Counted from the stretch's first letter, positions 43,443 to 54,225 are shown. The stretch: DNA of 64,000 bases from Eubacteriales bacterium (GCA_030524545.1 JAUNGM010000008.1:1-64000), one strand, 5' to 3'. The notes: a model not told the origin generated them from the letters alone. Numbers and translations are program-made.

Positions 43443-43735
43443 GCGTTCGCCCTAACAAAACCCGGTGACAAACAGAAAGGGGGTGTGTTATAATGTCCAC
43501 GAAAGCAATGAGCAGTGCGAAAATATGTAGATAAGAAGCAGCGTTGTGCTTGCACATAAGCAGCTTCTTATCTGCATATTTTCATAGGGCGAACGCCCGT
43601 GAGCCCGGGAAGCCGTGGCTTCGCGGGCTTGCACTGCGGGGTAGAGAGGAACGGGCACATAAGCAGCTTCTTATCTGCATATTTTCATAGGGCGAATGCC
43701 CGTGAGCCCGGGAAGCCGTGGGCTTTACGGGCTTG
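43443..43735. repeat. lepA upstream region of inverted and direct repeats
   Basis: GCGTTCGCCCTA (43443-43454) is matched by its reverse complement at 43585-43596. A 21-base arm (43519-43539) is matched at 43563-43583 with one mismatch. An 81-base segment (43552-43632) is repeated at 43655-43735 with few changes. Each copy contains the hairpin AGCCCG...AAGCC/GGCTT...CGGGCT. Parts of the tail (CACTGCG, GAGGAACG) recur again up to the lepA ribosome site. The 420-base gap has no gene. Confidence 0.75.
43465..43494 (+). promoter_or_regulatory. Putative lepA promoter inside the repeat region
   Basis: GTGACA (43465-43470) and TATAAT (43489-43494) are 18 bases apart. Transcription from here would give a leader of about 300 bases containing both copies of the 81-base repeat. 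Confidence 0.5.
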
Positions 43736-43801
43736 CTTAAGCAGCCTTTGCCCGCACTGCGAATGATATAAAGGACATAGAGGACAGGAGGAACGTCTGC
43801 A

Positions 43802-45610
43802 ATGACAGACCAGAGCAAAATTCGTAATTTTTGTATTATCGCACATATTGACCATGGGAAATCCACCCTGGCGGACCGGATCATTGAGATGACAGGACTG
43901 TTGACAGAGCGTGAAATGCAGGCACAGGTTCTGGATAACATGGAACTGGAGCGCGAGCGCGGGATCACCATCAAATCCCAGGCTGTGCGTATTGTCTATA
44001 AAGCCAAAGACGGCGAAGAGTATATCTTTAACCTGATTGATACCCCGGGGCACGTTGACTTTAACTATGAGGTATCCAGAAGCCTTGCGGCATGTGACGG
44101 TGCCATTCTTGTGGTGGATGCTGCACAGGGGATTGAGGCACAGACGCTTGCCAATGTATACATGGCATTGGACCACGATCTGGATGTGATTCCGGTGATC
44201 AATAAGATCGATCTGCCAAGTGCGGATCCGGAACGAGTTATCAATGAGATTGAGGATGTGATCGGTCTGGAAGCCCAGGAAGCCCCGCAGATATCCGCCA
44301 AGACAGGGGTAAATATAGAGGCGGTTCTGGAACAGATCGTAGAGAAGATACCGGCACCGCAGGGGGATCCGGAGAAACCCCTGAAGGCGTTGATTTTTGA
44401 CTCTATTTATGATTCTTATAAGGGCGTTATTGTATTTTGCCGTATGATGGACGGCCGTGTAAAAAAAGGCACGACAATCCGTATGATGGCTACCGGTTTT
44501 AAGGCAGAAGTTGTGGAAGTGGGTTATTTTGGCGCAGGCCAGTTTATTCCCTGTGATGAGCTGACGGCCGGTATGGTCGGATACATTACCGCGAGCATTA
44601 AAAATGTAAGAGATACCCGGGTGGGTGATACTGTGACAGATGATTCATCCCCATGTGCAGAGGCACTGCCGGGGTATAAAAAAGTGAACCCGATGGTTTA
44701 CTGCGGACTGTATCCGGCAGATGGCGCCAAGTACGGAGATTTACGCGATGCCCTGGAGAAGCTCCAGCTCAATGACGCTTCCCTGTTCTATGAACCGGAG
44801 ACCTCCGTTGCCCTGGGCTTTGGTTTCCGATGCGGTTTCCTCGGGCTGCTCCACCTGGAAATCATCCAGGAACGTCTGGAGCGTGAGTATAACCTGGATC
44901 TGGTTACGACAGCTCCCAGTGTTATTTATAAAGTCCATAAGACCAACGGCGAAGTGATCGACCTGACCAATCCGACCAATCTTCCGGATCCCTCGGAGAT
45001 TGAATATATGGAAGAACCAATGGTGAATGCGGAGATTATGGTCACGACCGAATTCATCGGGGCCATTATGGATCTTTGTCAGGAGCGGAGGGGCCAGTAC
45101 GGAGGCATGGATTATATGGAAGAGACAAGAGCGCTTTTGAAATATAAGCTGCCTTTGAATGAGATTATTTATGATTTTTTTGATGCACTGAAATCACGTT
45201 CCAGAGGATATGCTTCTCTGGATTATGAGCTGTGCGGATATGAACGCAGTGAACTGGTGAAGCTGGACATTCTGGTAAACAGAGAAGAAGTGGATGCCCT
45301 TTCCTTTATTGTACACGGACAGACTGCCTATGAACGGGGAAGAAGGATGTGTGAAAAGCTGAAAGAGGAGATTCCGCGCCAGTTGTTTGAAATCCCTATC
45401 CAGGCAGCAATCGGCAGCAAGATCATTGCCAGAGAGACGGTCAAAGCAATGCGTAAGGACGTTCTGGCCAAATGCTACGGCGGAGATATTACCCGTAAGA
45501 AGAAACTTCTGGAAAAACAGAAGGAAGGTAAGAAACGTATGCGCCAGGTAGGTAATGTGGAAATTCCGCAGAAAGCCTTCATGAGCGTTTTGAAGCTGGA
45601 TGACAAATAA
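43802..45610 (+). CDS. lepA: Elongation factor 4 (LepA)
   Basis: The 602-residue GTPase back-translocates or rescues stalled ribosomes and affects initiation. It has G1 [10 protein letters not shown]2 [12 protein letters not shown]3 DTPGHVDF and G4 NKID, EF-G-like domains II, III and V, and the unique LepA C-terminal domain ending [18 protein letters not shown]. The ribosome site is AGGAGGA. It lies in the usual order spoIIP-lepA-hemW, with a small lipoprotein gene inserted before hemW. Confidence 0.97.
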   Translation: MTDQSKIRNFCIIAHIDHGKSTLADRIIEMTGLLTEREMQAQVLDNMELERERGITIKSQAVRIVYKAKDGEEYIFNLIDTPGHVDFNYEVSRSLAACDGAILVVDAAQGIEAQTLANVYMALDHDLDVIPVINKIDLPSADPERVINEIEDVIGLEAQEAPQISAKTGVNIEAVLEQIVEKIPAPQGDPEKPLKALIFDSIYDSYKGVIVFCRMMDGRVKKGTTIRMMATGFKAEVVEVGYFGAGQFIPCDELTAGMVGYITASIKNVRDTRVGDTVTDDSSPCAEALPGYKKVNPMVYCGLYPADGAKYGDLRDALEKLQLNDASLFYEPETSVALGFGFRCGFLGLLHLEIIQERLEREYNLDLVTTAPSVIYKVHKTNGEVIDLTNPTNLPDPSEIEYMEEPMVNAEIMVTTEFIGAIMDLCQERRGQYGGMDYMEETRALLKYKLPLNEIIYDFFDALKSRSRGYASLDYELCGYERSELVKLDILVNREEVDALSFIVHGQTAYERGRRMCEKLKEEIPRQLFEIPIQAAIGSKIIARETVKAMRKDVLAKCYGGDITRKKKLLEKQKEGKKRMRQVGNVEIPQKAFMSVLKLDDK

Positions 45611-45621
45611 GGAGCCCGGTT

Positions 45622-45861
45622 ATGAAGAGAGGTTACAGAAAAGCGGCTTTCCTGTTGATTCTGGTGTTATCCGCATGCCATTTTTCCGGCTGCGGATGCG
45701 GAAAGAAAAAGGAGCCGGATCCGGAAAGCCAGCAGGTACTGAAACTCACCATTGCACCGGAAGCCACGCCCACGCCGGATCCTGTGGAACTTAATCCCGA
45801 TGCAGTGGTTACAAACGGAAATGTGACGATGGTGAATGAATATCTGGCAGGAGGGCAGTGA
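45622..45861 (+). CDS. Small predicted lipoprotein
   Basis: The 79-residue protein has a signal of the lipoprotein type with a possible lipobox LSAC (Cys at 19) and a second Cys cluster FSGCGCGKKKE. A Pro/Thr-rich linker (ATPTPDP) and a short NGNVTMVNEYLAGGQ tail follow. The function is unknown. It starts 11 bases after lepA and its stop overlaps the hemW region, so it is cotranscribed with both. Confidence 0.65.
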   Translation: MKRGYRKAAFLLILVLSACHFSGCGCGKKKEPDPESQQVLKLTIAPEATPTPDPVELNPDAVVTNGNVTMVNEYLAGGQ

Positions 45862-45863
45862 CA

Positions 45864-47000
45864 TTGAAGCATGAGGTATCTGCCCCGTTGGAAATCTATA
45901 TTCACATCCCTTTTTGTGTGAAAAAATGCGATTATTGTGACTTTCTGTCAGGCCCGGCAGACCGGAGCCGGCAACATGCATATGGAAAGGCCCTTCTTCT
46001 GGAAATTGGCGGCCTTGAGTATGAAATCGGCCGACAGGCTGTCTCCGTTTTTTTTGGCGGAGGCACGCCGTCTCTGATAGATGCTGTCCTGATAGAAGAA
46101 ATTCTTTCTAACTTAAAAGAGAAATTTTCAGTTTCCCCGGGGGCCGAGATTACCATAGAGGCCAATCCGGGGACTTTGACGAAAGAGAAGCTTGAAATAT
46201 ACCGCCGTGCAGGTGTGAACAGGCTGAGTCTGGGGCTGCAGTCAGCAAACAACAGGGAGCTTCGGATGCTTGGAAGAATTCACACATATGAAGAATTCCT
46301 GGAAAGCTTTGCCCTTGCGCGGAAATCAGGATTTTCGAATATTAATGTAGATCTGATGTCTGCAATCCCGGGACAGACCCGGGAAGGGTGGAACGGGAAT
46401 CTGCGTACCGTGGCAGAGCTCGGGCCGGAGCATATTTCCGCATACAGCCTGATTGTGGAGGATGGTACTCCTTTTGCGGAACGGGAACTGGATCTGCCGG
46501 ATGAAGAGACGGAATACGGAATGTATGAGGACACGGCTAAGATACTGTCTGAGTATGGATATCACCAGTATGAAATTTCTAATTACGCAAAAGAAGGCCT
46601 GGAATGCCGTCATAATATCGGTTATTGGAGACGAACGGAATATTTGGGTCTGGGTCTGGGAGCCGCTTCTTTTTATGATGGAGTGCGCTTTTCCAATACC
46701 CGGAATATGGAGGAATATCTTGCGCACAGTGCAGATCCGCAGAAGATCCGCAGGGAGATTCAGCGTCTCTCGCAGCAGGAAGCGATGGAGGAATTCATGT
46801 TTCTTGGACTTCGGATGACAGAAGGCGTGCGGGAAAAGGATTTTGCAGACTGTTTCGGATTGTCTTTACAGCAGAAATACGGTAGGATTCTTGAGAAATA
46901 TGAACGGACAGGTTTTCTGGAAAAGGTTGACGGAAGCTGGCGTTTTACGCGCAGAGGGATTCATGTAAGCAATACGATCCTGGCGGAATTTCTGGAGTAG
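45864..47000 (+). CDS. hemW: Heme chaperone HemW (radical SAM)
   Basis: The protein of about 378 residues has the radical SAM cluster motif C18-x3-C22-x2-C25 in FCVKKCDYC, then FFGGGTPSLI and the C-terminal HemW part with YWRRTEYLGLGLGAASF. It was formerly called HemN-like; HemW binds heme and delivers it to membrane enzymes and is not a coproporphyrinogen oxidase. TTG 45864 sits 8 bases after AGGAGGG, while GTG 45858 is in frame but only 2 bases from it. Either start is possible. Confidence 0.92.
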   Translation: MKHEVSAPLEIYIHIPFCVKKCDYCDFLSGPADRSRQHAYGKALLLEIGGLEYEIGRQAVSVFFGGGTPSLIDAVLIEEILSNLKEKFSVSPGAEITIEANPGTLTKEKLEIYRRAGVNRLSLGLQSANNRELRMLGRIHTYEEFLESFALARKSGFSNINVDLMSAIPGQTREGWNGNLRTVAELGPEHISAYSLIVEDGTPFAERELDLPDEETEYGMYEDTAKILSEYGYHQYEISNYAKEGLECRHNIGYWRRTEYLGLGLGAASFYDGVRFSNTRNMEEYLAHSADPQKIRREIQRLSQQEAMEEFMFLGLRMTEGVREKDFADCFGLSLQQKYGRILEKYERTGFLEKVDGSWRFTRRGIHVSNTILAEFLE

Positions 47001-47094
47001 CAGAACTCAAACCGGCCATTTATCATGAAGAGTCAGTGAATAGCAACCAATAAAATGAAAGACAATAGCCAGTAGATATCAGAGAAGAAGACAG

Positions 47095-47140
47095 CAATGA
47101 AACAAACAGAAATGAAACAAACAGCAATGAAAGAAGCAGA
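47095..47140 (+). repeat. Short tandem repeat upstream of uvrA
   Basis: Three units of 15-16 bases (CAATGAAAACAAACAG, AAATGAAACAAACAG, CAATGAAAGAAGCAG) lie directly before the uvrA ribosome site. They are purine-rich and unstructured and could act as a translation enhancer or be slippage products. Confidence 0.5.
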
Positions 47141-47151
47141 TGGAGGAGCAA

Positions 47152-49995
47152 ATGGCTGCAGATACAACAGGAAAAAAATTTATTAGAATACGCGGTGCCA
47201 ATGTGAACAATCTGAAGAATTTAAGTGTGGATATTCCCAGAGATCAGTTTGTGGTTCTTACGGGAGTGAGCGGTTCAGGGAAGTCATCGCTTGCGTTTGA
47301 TACGATTTATGCGGAAGGCCAGAGACGCTACATGGAATCTCTTTCCTCCTACGCCCGGCAGTTCCTGGGCCAGATGGAAAAACCGGAAGTAGAATTGATC
47401 GAGGGACTGCCGCCGGCTATTTCTATTGACCAGAAATCTACAAACAGAAATCCCCGTTCTACAGTGGGAACTGTGACAGAAATTTACGATTATTTCCGAT
47501 TGCTCTACGCCAGAATCGGGATTCCCCACTGCCCCAAATGCGGAAGAGAAATCAAAAAGCAGACTGTGGATCAGATGGTGGATACGATCATGTCATTTCC
47601 GGAACGAACCAGGATCCAGCTTCTGGCACCGGTAGTGCGCGGCCGTAAGGGTACGCATGCCAAGCTGTTGGATCATGCCAGAAAAAGCGGGTATGTGCGT
47701 GTGCAGATTGACGGAAATCTGTACGAGCTTTCCGAGGACATTGCTCTTGATAAAAATCTGAAACATAATATTGAGATTATCGTAGACCGACTGGTAGTAA
47801 AACCGGGAATCGAGAAGCGTCTGGCAGATTCCATTGAGACAGTGCTGAATCTTGCGGATGGCCTTCTGATGGTGGATACCATGGACGGGAACATCCACAA
47901 CTTCAGCCAGAGCTTTGCCTGCCCGGACTGTGAGATCAGCATCGCAGAAATCGAACCGCGGAGCTTTTCCTTTAATAATCCATTTGGAGCCTGCCCGTCC
48001 TGTCTTGGCCTTGGATATAAAATGGAATTTGACCCGGAACTGATGATTCCTGATCGTTCATTGAGCATCGACGAGGGAGCAATCGTGGTGACAGGGTGGC
48101 AGTCCTGCACGGATAAGGGAAGCTTTACAAGAGCGATCCTGAATGCTCTTGCAAAAGAGTACCGTTTCAGTCTGGATACTCCGTTTCAGGATTACCCGAA
48201 GGATATTCAGGACATGCTCCTTTACGGTACCAACGGCCGCTCTGTGAAAGTGCACTATAAGGGACAGCGCGGTGAGGGAATTTATGATGTTGCCTTTCCG
48301 GGCCTGATCAGAAATGTGGAGCAGAGATATCGTGAAACCGGCTCTGACACCATGAAGCAGGAATATGAAAGCTTTATGCGCATCACACCCTGTAAAGAAT
48401 GTAAGGGACAACGCCTGAAAAAAGAAGCCCTGGCAGTTACGGTAAGCGGCAAGAATATTTATGAGATCACATCCCTTCCTATTGACAAGCTGAAGAGTTT
48501 TATGGAAACTCCGGAGCTGACCCCGCAGCAGGAATTGATCGGTAAGCAGATCCTGAAGGAAATCCGGGCAAGAGTGGGCTTTCTGTCAGAAGTAGGCCTG
48601 GATTATCTTTCCCTTGGGCGTGCAACGGGAACGCTTTCCGGCGGAGAGGCCCAGCGCATCCGGCTTGCTACCCAGATTGGTTCCGGGCTTGTAGGCGTGG
48701 CTTATATTCTGGATGAGCCAAGCATCGGATTGCATCAGAGGGATAATGACAAGCTTCTCGGAGCGCTGATGCGTCTGCGTGATCTGGGCAACAGCCTGAT
48801 CGTTGTAGAACATGATGAAGATACTATGCGTGCGGCAGACTGTGTTGTGGATATCGGGCCGGGAGCCGGTGAGCATGGGGGAGAACTGGTGGAAATCGGT
48901 ACGGCAGAAGACCTGATGAAGAACCCCAATTCTCTTACGGGTGCGTACTTAAGCGGAAAGATCAGGATTCCCGTACCTGCAGAGCGTAAGAAACCGACAG
49001 GTTTTCTGACTATCAAAGGCGCTGCGGAAAATAACCTGAAAAATGTGAATGTGCAGATTCCGCTGGGAGTGATGACCTGTGTCACTGGCGTTTCCGGTTC
49101 CGGCAAAAGTTCTCTGATCAACGAGGTTCTGTATAAGCGCCTTGCCAGAGACCTGAACCGAGCCAGAACAATTCCGGGAAAGCATAAGGACATTTTGGGC
49201 CTTGACCAGCTTGATAAGGTTATTAATATTGACCAGTCGCCTATCGGACGTACCCCGAGATCCAATCCTGCCACTTATACAGGGGTATTTGACCAGATTC
49301 GCGACCTGTTTGCAGCCACGGCGGACGCCAAAGCAAGAGGCTATAAAAAGGGCAGATTCAGCTTTAACGTGAAGGGAGGCCGTTGTGAAGCCTGCAGCGG
49401 TGACGGTATTATTAAGATTGAAATGCATTTCCTTTCGGATGTATATGTACCCTGTGAGGTCTGCAAAGGAAAACGATATAACCGGGAGACTCTGGAAGTC
49501 AAATATAAAGACAAGAGCATTTATGATGTGCTGAACATGACAGTGGAAGAGGCGCTGACGTTCTTTGAAAATGTGCCGTCCATTCGAAGAAAGATTGAGA
49601 CCCTGTATGATGTGGGACTCTCCTATATTCGGCTCGGACAGCCGTCTACGGAACTTTCCGGCGGAGAAGCCCAGCGTATCAAGCTGGCGACGGAGCTGAG
49701 CAAAAGGAGCACGGGACGTACCATTTATATTCTGGATGAGCCGACCACAGGCCTGCATTTTGCAGATGTGCATAAGCTGATTGATATTCTCCGCCGTCTG
49801 ACGGAAGGCGGAAACACGGTAGTCGTGATCGAACATAATCTGGATGTGATCAAGACGGCGGATTACATCATTGATATCGGACCTGAGGGCGGTGATAAAG
49901 GCGGTACCGTGATTGCGAAAGGTACGCCGGAGGAAGTGGCTGCCAACCCCGTATCTTATACGGGCAAATATGTAGCCAAATATCTGAAGCAGTAA
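47152..49995 (+). CDS. uvrA: Excinuclease ABC subunit A
   Basis: The 947-residue ATPase recognises DNA damage and loads UvrB. The two ABC halves show Walker [10 protein letters not shown] twice, signatures [14 protein letters not shown] and [14 protein letters not shown], and Walker [11 protein letters not shown] and [10 protein letters not shown]. Zinc motifs are [15 protein letters not shown]...CPSC and CEACSGDG...[12 protein letters not shown] 47152 is preferred over ATG 47140 because GGAGGAG lies between the two. uvrB is not adjacent. Confidence 0.97.
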   Translation: MAADTTGKKFIRIRGANVNNLKNLSVDIPRDQFVVLTGVSGSGKSSLAFDTIYAEGQRRYMESLSSYARQFLGQMEKPEVELIEGLPPAISIDQKSTNRNPRSTVGTVTEIYDYFRLLYARIGIPHCPKCGREIKKQTVDQMVDTIMSFPERTRIQLLAPVVRGRKGTHAKLLDHARKSGYVRVQIDGNLYELSEDIALDKNLKHNIEIIVDRLVVKPGIEKRLADSIETVLNLADGLLMVDTMDGNIHNFSQSFACPDCEISIAEIEPRSFSFNNPFGACPSCLGLGYKMEFDPELMIPDRSLSIDEGAIVVTGWQSCTDKGSFTRAILNALAKEYRFSLDTPFQDYPKDIQDMLLYGTNGRSVKVHYKGQRGEGIYDVAFPGLIRNVEQRYRETGSDTMKQEYESFMRITPCKECKGQRLKKEALAVTVSGKNIYEITSLPIDKLKSFMETPELTPQQELIGKQILKEIRARVGFLSEVGLDYLSLGRATGTLSGGEAQRIRLATQIGSGLVGVAYILDEPSIGLHQRDNDKLLGALMRLRDLGNSLIVVEHDEDTMRAADCVVDIGPGAGEHGGELVEIGTAEDLMKNPNSLTGAYLSGKIRIPVPAERKKPTGFLTIKGAAENNLKNVNVQIPLGVMTCVTGVSGSGKSSLINEVLYKRLARDLNRARTIPGKHKDILGLDQLDKVINIDQSPIGRTPRSNPATYTGVFDQIRDLFAATADAKARGYKKGRFSFNVKGGRCEACSGDGIIKIEMHFLSDVYVPCEVCKGKRYNRETLEVKYKDKSIYDVLNMTVEEALTFFENVPSIRRKIETLYDVGLSYIRLGQPSTELSGGEAQRIKLATELSKRSTGRTIYILDEPTTGLHFADVHKLIDILRRLTEGGNTVVVIEHNLDVIKTADYIIDIGPEGGDKGGTVIAKGTPEEVAANPVSYTGKYVAKYLKQ

Positions 49996-50002
49996 AAAAA
50001 CT

Positions 50003-50060
50003 TTGCTTTTTTTCCGGAGTTGTATATAATGATGTTGGGGTCAAAAGGTATTTTGTCCCC
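50003..50060 (+). promoter_or_regulatory. mreB promoter with a leader hairpin
   Basis: TTGCTT (50003-50008) and TATAAT (50025-50030) are 16 bases apart. GGGGTCAAAA (50037-50046) and TTTTGTCCCC (50051-50060) form a hairpin of 9 of 10 pairs with a GGTA loop at the expected 5' end of the mRNA. Confidence 0.55.
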
Positions 50061-50104
50061 TATGATACGAGGAAGTATTTATAGAAAAAGAAAGGGGGAT
50101 TCCC

Positions 50105-51094
50105 ATGCCGGCCAGTGATATCGGAATTGACCTGGGAACCAGGAACAGCCTGGTTTATTCTACGGGGAAGGGACTTGTACTGAAAGAACCCTCCGTAGTG
50201 GTTTATGACAAAGATACGGAAAAAATCCGGGCGATTGGTGAGGAAGCACGCCAGATGGCAGGGCATCTTACCTCAAATATGGAACTGATCCGCCCTATCC
50301 GTCAGGGTGTGATCGCAGATTATATTGTTTTAGAAAAAATGCTGAAGTATTTTGTTTCCAAGGCTATGGGACGTCGGGCCTTCCGCAAGCCTCGCATCAG
50401 TATTTGTGTGCCCAGCGGCATCACGGAGATTGAGCGTAAGGCTGTGGAGGAAGCTACCTACCAGTCCGGTGCAAGAGAAGTTTTTCTTGTGGAAGAACCC
50501 ATCGCGGCGGCCATAGGTGCCGGCGTGGATGTAACGAAGCCTTTTGGGAACCTGATCGTGGATATCGGTGCGGGAACGACGGATGTGGCAGTCATTTCGA
50601 TTGCAGGAGTTGTGGTGTCCGGGACGATTAAGGTGGCGGGTGATGTCTTTGACCAGGCGATCATGAGCTATGTGAGAAAGAACCACAGTTTATTTATCGG
50701 AGAAGAAACGGCAGAAAAGATCAAGATTGAAATCGGGACAGCCAGTGAAGAAGCGGATCCCAGAACCATGGAGGTGAAAGGCCGCAATATCATGACCGGC
50801 CTTCCAAAGGTAGCAACCCTTACATCGGAAGAAGTACGGATCGCGCTGAAGGATGCGACCAATCAGATCGTGGAGCTGGTTCACAGCATTTTGGAAAAAA
50901 CCCCGCCGGAGCTGGCTGCCGATATTGTAGACCGCGGAATTGTTCTGACGGGAGGGGGCGCCCTGCTTCATGGAATGGATACGCTTATTGAACAGCGGAC
51001 AGGTGTAACGACCCTGACAGTTCAGGACGCCATGAATGTTGTGGCTGTCGGAACCGGCAAATATGCGGAAGTAATGGCAAAAATGGAAGGCTGA
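50105..51094 (+). CDS. mreB: Rod shape-determining protein MreB
   Basis: The 329-residue actin-like protein forms filaments that guide side-wall synthesis. It has phosphate-1 DIGIDLGTRNSLVYS, the segment RPIRQGVIADY, phosphate-2 LIVDIGAGTTDVAVIS and adenosine motif GIVLTGGGALLHGMD. mreC and mreD do not follow, so it is a stand-alone MreB or Mbl-type paralogue. The ribosome site is AAAGGGGG. A terminator follows. Confidence 0.94.
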   Translation: MPASDIGIDLGTRNSLVYSTGKGLVLKEPSVVVYDKDTEKIRAIGEEARQMAGHLTSNMELIRPIRQGVIADYIVLEKMLKYFVSKAMGRRAFRKPRISICVPSGITEIERKAVEEATYQSGAREVFLVEEPIAAAIGAGVDVTKPFGNLIVDIGAGTTDVAVISIAGVVVSGTIKVAGDVFDQAIMSYVRKNHSLFIGEETAEKIKIEIGTASEEADPRTMEVKGRNIMTGLPKVATLTSEEVRIALKDATNQIVELVHSILEKTPPELAADIVDRGIVLTGGGALLHGMDTLIEQRTGVTTLTVQDAMNVVAVGTGKYAEVMAKMEG

Positions 51095-51097
51095 GGA

Positions 51098-51125
51098 GGG
51101 TGCTGCGTATGTGCAGCGCCCTTTT
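51098..51125 (+). terminator. Terminator of mreB
   Basis: GGGTGCTGC (51098-51106) pairs with GCAGCGCCC (51113-51121) with one G-T-type mismatch, and TTTTATT follows. Confidence 0.85.
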
Positions 51126-51228
51126 ATTCGCCATAGCGTACAGAAAAGCTGCCGGCGGCAGGTTTTCTCGTTGGATATATTGTGTGAGACATTTCAGAGG
51201 GATTTGCTTCACAGTACAGGAGGAGATC

Positions 51229-53466
51229 ATGAGCGAGACAGTAACCGGATATATTGATCATATTATTTTCCGGAATGAAGAGAATGGATATACGGTGCTT
51301 GTGCTGAAAGACAGCCAGGACGAGGAATTAACCTGCGTGGGTTCATTTCCCTCGGTATCTCAGGGGGTGACGATTGAGGCAGCAGGTACATATACCCGCC
51401 ATCCTGTTTACGGGAAACAATTTCAAATAGAAGCTTTTACAGAGAAGATGCCGGAGGATTCCCTGGCGATGGAGCGATATCTTGGCTCCGGTGCTATTAA
51501 GGGGGTTGGTGCGGCACTGGCGGGAAGAATCGTACGCCATTTCGGGGAGGATACGCTTCGGATCGTAGAGGAAGAGCCGGAGCGCCTTTCGGAAGTGAAG
51601 GGAATCAGCGAGAAAAAGGCCAGGGAGATCGCTGCTCAGATCACAGAGAAGGCGGATATGCGCAAAGCCATGATGTTCCTGCAGAAATACGGCATTTCCC
51701 TGAATCTGGGTGCAAAGATTTATCAGAAATACAAAGAGTCTGTCTACAGCGTGCTGCAGGAGAATCCATACCGCCTGGCAGATGATATCAGCGGTGTGGG
51801 GTTTAAGATTGCAGATGAGATTGCTTCCCGCATCGGCATACATACAGATTCAGATTACAGAATCCGAAGCGGAATGATGTATACTCTCCTTCAAGCCTCC
51901 GGGGAAGGGCATACCTATCTGCCGAAGGGACAGCTTTTTGGAAGGGCATCGGAACTTTTGGATGTGGACATTTCCTATATGGAAAAGCATCTCATGGATC
52001 TTTCCCTGGACAGAAAAGTCATTTTAAAGGAACAGGAGGACGATGTCGTTGTCTATCCGAGCCAGTATTACTATCTGGAACTGAATACGGCGAGAATGCT
52101 CCGGGAATTGAACATTCTCTGTCCGGAGGATGAAAGGCTGGTAGACCGAAGAATTTCCCAGATTGAGAAGGATACGGAAACAATTCTGGATGAAATGCAG
52201 AGACGGGCAGTGAAAGAGGCTGCCAGTCACGGCCTGTTCATTCTTACCGGAGGCCCGGGCACTGGAAAAACAACGACCATCAATGCGATCATCCGTTTCT
52301 TCGAGGGAGAGGGGGCAGAGCTTCGTCTTGCGGCTCCCACGGGACGTGCAGCCAAACGCATGACAGAGGCTACCGGTTATGAGGCGCAGACGATTCACCG
52401 TCTTCTGGAGCTCACCGGGCTGCCGGATGAGGAGCGGGAAGGCCAGGCGGTACATTTTGACAGAAACTCCGAAAATCCGCTGGATGCGGATGTGATCATT
52501 ATTGATGAAATGTCCATGGTGGACATTCATCTGATGCATTCCCTTCTGCTGGCAGTAACGGCAGGCACCAGGCTGATCCTGGTAGGGGATGAGAACCAGC
52601 TTCCGAGCGTTGGCCCCGGAAATGTACTTCGGGATATTATCCGCTCCGGACAGTTCCCTGTGGTGGAACTGAAGAAAATCTTTCGTCAGGCGTCCGAGAG
52701 CGATATTGTAGTGAATGCCCATAAGATCAACCGCGGGGAACCTGTTATGCTGGATAATAAAAGCAGGGATTTCTTTTTTCTGAAGAGGTATGACGCGGAC
52801 ATGATTATCCGTGTACTCATTGCCCTGATCCAGGAAAAGCTGCCGAGGTATGTGGAGGCAAAGCCTTTTGATATCCAGGTGCTGACGCCTATGAGAAAGG
52901 GGCTTCTGGGGGTGGAGCGTCTGAACCAGATTCTGCAGAGATACCTGAATCCTCCGGATGAAAAAAAGAAAGAGAAGGAATTTGGCCAGCATCTCTTCCG
53001 TGAGGGTGATAAGATCATGCAGATTCGGAATAACTACCAGCTCGAGTGGGAAGTCCGGGGGAAATACGGGATCCCTGTGGAAAAGGGAGTCGGTGTCTTT
53101 AATGGTGACACAGGTATCCTCAAATCGATCAATGATTTTGCCGAGACTGCGGAGGTGGAATTTGAGGATGGGCGTTATGCGGAATATTCCTTTAAACAAC
53201 TGGAAGAACTGGAACTGGCTTATGCGATCACCATTCATAAATCGCAGGGGTCAGAATATCCGGCTGTAGTAATGCCGCTTTTATCAGGTCCGAAGATGCT
53301 TCTGAACAGGAATCTTCTTTATACTGCTGTGACAAGGGCCAGGAAATGCGTGACAATCGTCGGCAGCGAAGAAACTTTTGGAGAAATGATCCGTAATGAA
53401 AAGCAGCAGAAACGCTTCAGCTCTCTGGATGTGAGAATCCGGGAACTGGAAGAGAGCGGCCTGTAG
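51229..53466 (+). CDS. recD2: RecD-like DNA helicase RecD2
   Basis: The 745-residue superfamily 1B 5'-3' helicase has an N-terminal OB and HhH part (YLGSGAIKGVGAALAGRIV and SEVKGISEKKAREI), then Walker A TGGPGTGKTTT, the Ia motif APTGRAAKRM, Walker B IIDEMSMVD, motif III GDENQLPSVGPG and motif VI VTRARK. RecD2 is found without RecBC and helps limit recombination and aid repair. ATG 51229 follows ACAGGAGGAG; the frame opens earlier, inside the mreB terminator. Confidence 0.95.
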   Translation: MSETVTGYIDHIIFRNEENGYTVLVLKDSQDEELTCVGSFPSVSQGVTIEAAGTYTRHPVYGKQFQIEAFTEKMPEDSLAMERYLGSGAIKGVGAALAGRIVRHFGEDTLRIVEEEPERLSEVKGISEKKAREIAAQITEKADMRKAMMFLQKYGISLNLGAKIYQKYKESVYSVLQENPYRLADDISGVGFKIADEIASRIGIHTDSDYRIRSGMMYTLLQASGEGHTYLPKGQLFGRASELLDVDISYMEKHLMDLSLDRKVILKEQEDDVVVYPSQYYYLELNTARMLRELNILCPEDERLVDRRISQIEKDTETILDEMQRRAVKEAASHGLFILTGGPGTGKTTTINAIIRFFEGEGAELRLAAPTGRAAKRMTEATGYEAQTIHRLLELTGLPDEEREGQAVHFDRNSENPLDADVIIIDEMSMVDIHLMHSLLLAVTAGTRLILVGDENQLPSVGPGNVLRDIIRSGQFPVVELKKIFRQASESDIVVNAHKINRGEPVMLDNKSRDFFFLKRYDADMIIRVLIALIQEKLPRYVEAKPFDIQVLTPMRKGLLGVERLNQILQRYLNPPDEKKKEKEFGQHLFREGDKIMQIRNNYQLEWEVRGKYGIPVEKGVGVFNGDTGILKSINDFAETAEVEFEDGRYAEYSFKQLEELELAYAITIHKSQGSEYPAVVMPLLSGPKMLLNRNLLYTAVTRARKCVTIVGSEETFGEMIRNEKQQKRFSSLDVRIRELEESGL

Positions 53467-53517
53467 AATTACAATAGAAAGTGAAAAGAGAGCGTTATCG
53501 GGGAGAAAGGACATCTC

Positions 53518-54225
53518 TTGCATAGCCTGATCAAAAAATTTTTAAATATAATATATCCCAGATGCTGCCCGGTCTGTCATCAGATACTGAGAAATCAGAA
53601 GCATCTGATTTGTCCGGAATGTGCAGGGAACCTGAAGCCCTACAGCGGACCGCGATGTATGAAATGCGGCAAGCCCGTTGAGGAGGAAAGAGAATACTGC
53701 AGTGAATGTACCGGGCGGGAGCGGGCATTTACAAAAGGACGTGGAATTTATCTCTATGATGACAGGATGAGGGCCTCCCTTGTAAAATATAAATATTACG
53801 GGCGCCGGGAATACGGGGATTTTTATGCAGCGGCCATATGTACTTATGCCCGTACGGAAATAGAACGCTGGAAACCGGATCTGCTCATTCCGGTTCCGCT
53901 CCACCCTTCCAAGAAACGGGTGCGGGGCTTCAACCAGGCGGAATATCTGGCAGAAAGGATCGGGGAGTATTACGGGATTCCCGTATCATCCCGGATTCTT
54001 GTAAAAACCAGAAAAACAAAATCGCAGAAAAAACTGGATGCCCGTGAAAGACGCAGAAATCTGCAGGGTGCATTTACGGTAAAAGAGCGTGTGGACGGAT
54101 TGCATATTCTGATAATAGATGACGTATATACTACGGGAAGCACGATGGATGCGGCAGCCTTTTGTCTTAGAATGGCAGGAGCGGCGAGTGTCTGCTTTCT
54201 GACTGTCTGTACAGGACAAAACTGA
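53518..54225 (+). CDS. comF: ComF-family protein
   Basis: The 235-residue protein has an N-terminal zinc region with CCPVCHQ, CPEC, CMKCGK and CSEC, and a C-terminal phosphoribosyltransferase domain with the PRPP loop LIIDDVYTTGSTMDAAA. ComF is needed for DNA uptake in several naturally competent bacteria. The likely start is TTG 53518, 6 bases after AGAAAGGA. It follows recD2 by 51 bases. Confidence 0.9.
   Translation: MHSLIKKFLNIIYPRCCPVCHQILRNQKHLICPECAGNLKPYSGPRCMKCGKPVEEEREYCSECTGRERAFTKGRGIYLYDDRMRASLVKYKYYGRREYGDFYAAAICTYARTEIERWKPDLLIPVPLHPSKKRVRGFNQAEYLAERIGEYYGIPVSSRILVKTRKTKSQKKLDARERRRNLQGAFTVKERVDGLHILIIDDVYTTGSTMDAAAFCLRMAGAASVCFLTVCTGQN

Noticed and set aside
43552-43735. Possible CRISPR array
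   Set aside because: Only two 81-base copies with a 22-base gap occur, the units contain their own hairpins, and no cas genes are present.
52024-53238. 404-codon open frame antisense to recD2
   Set aside because: It mirrors the helicase gene, and its translation resembles no protein family.
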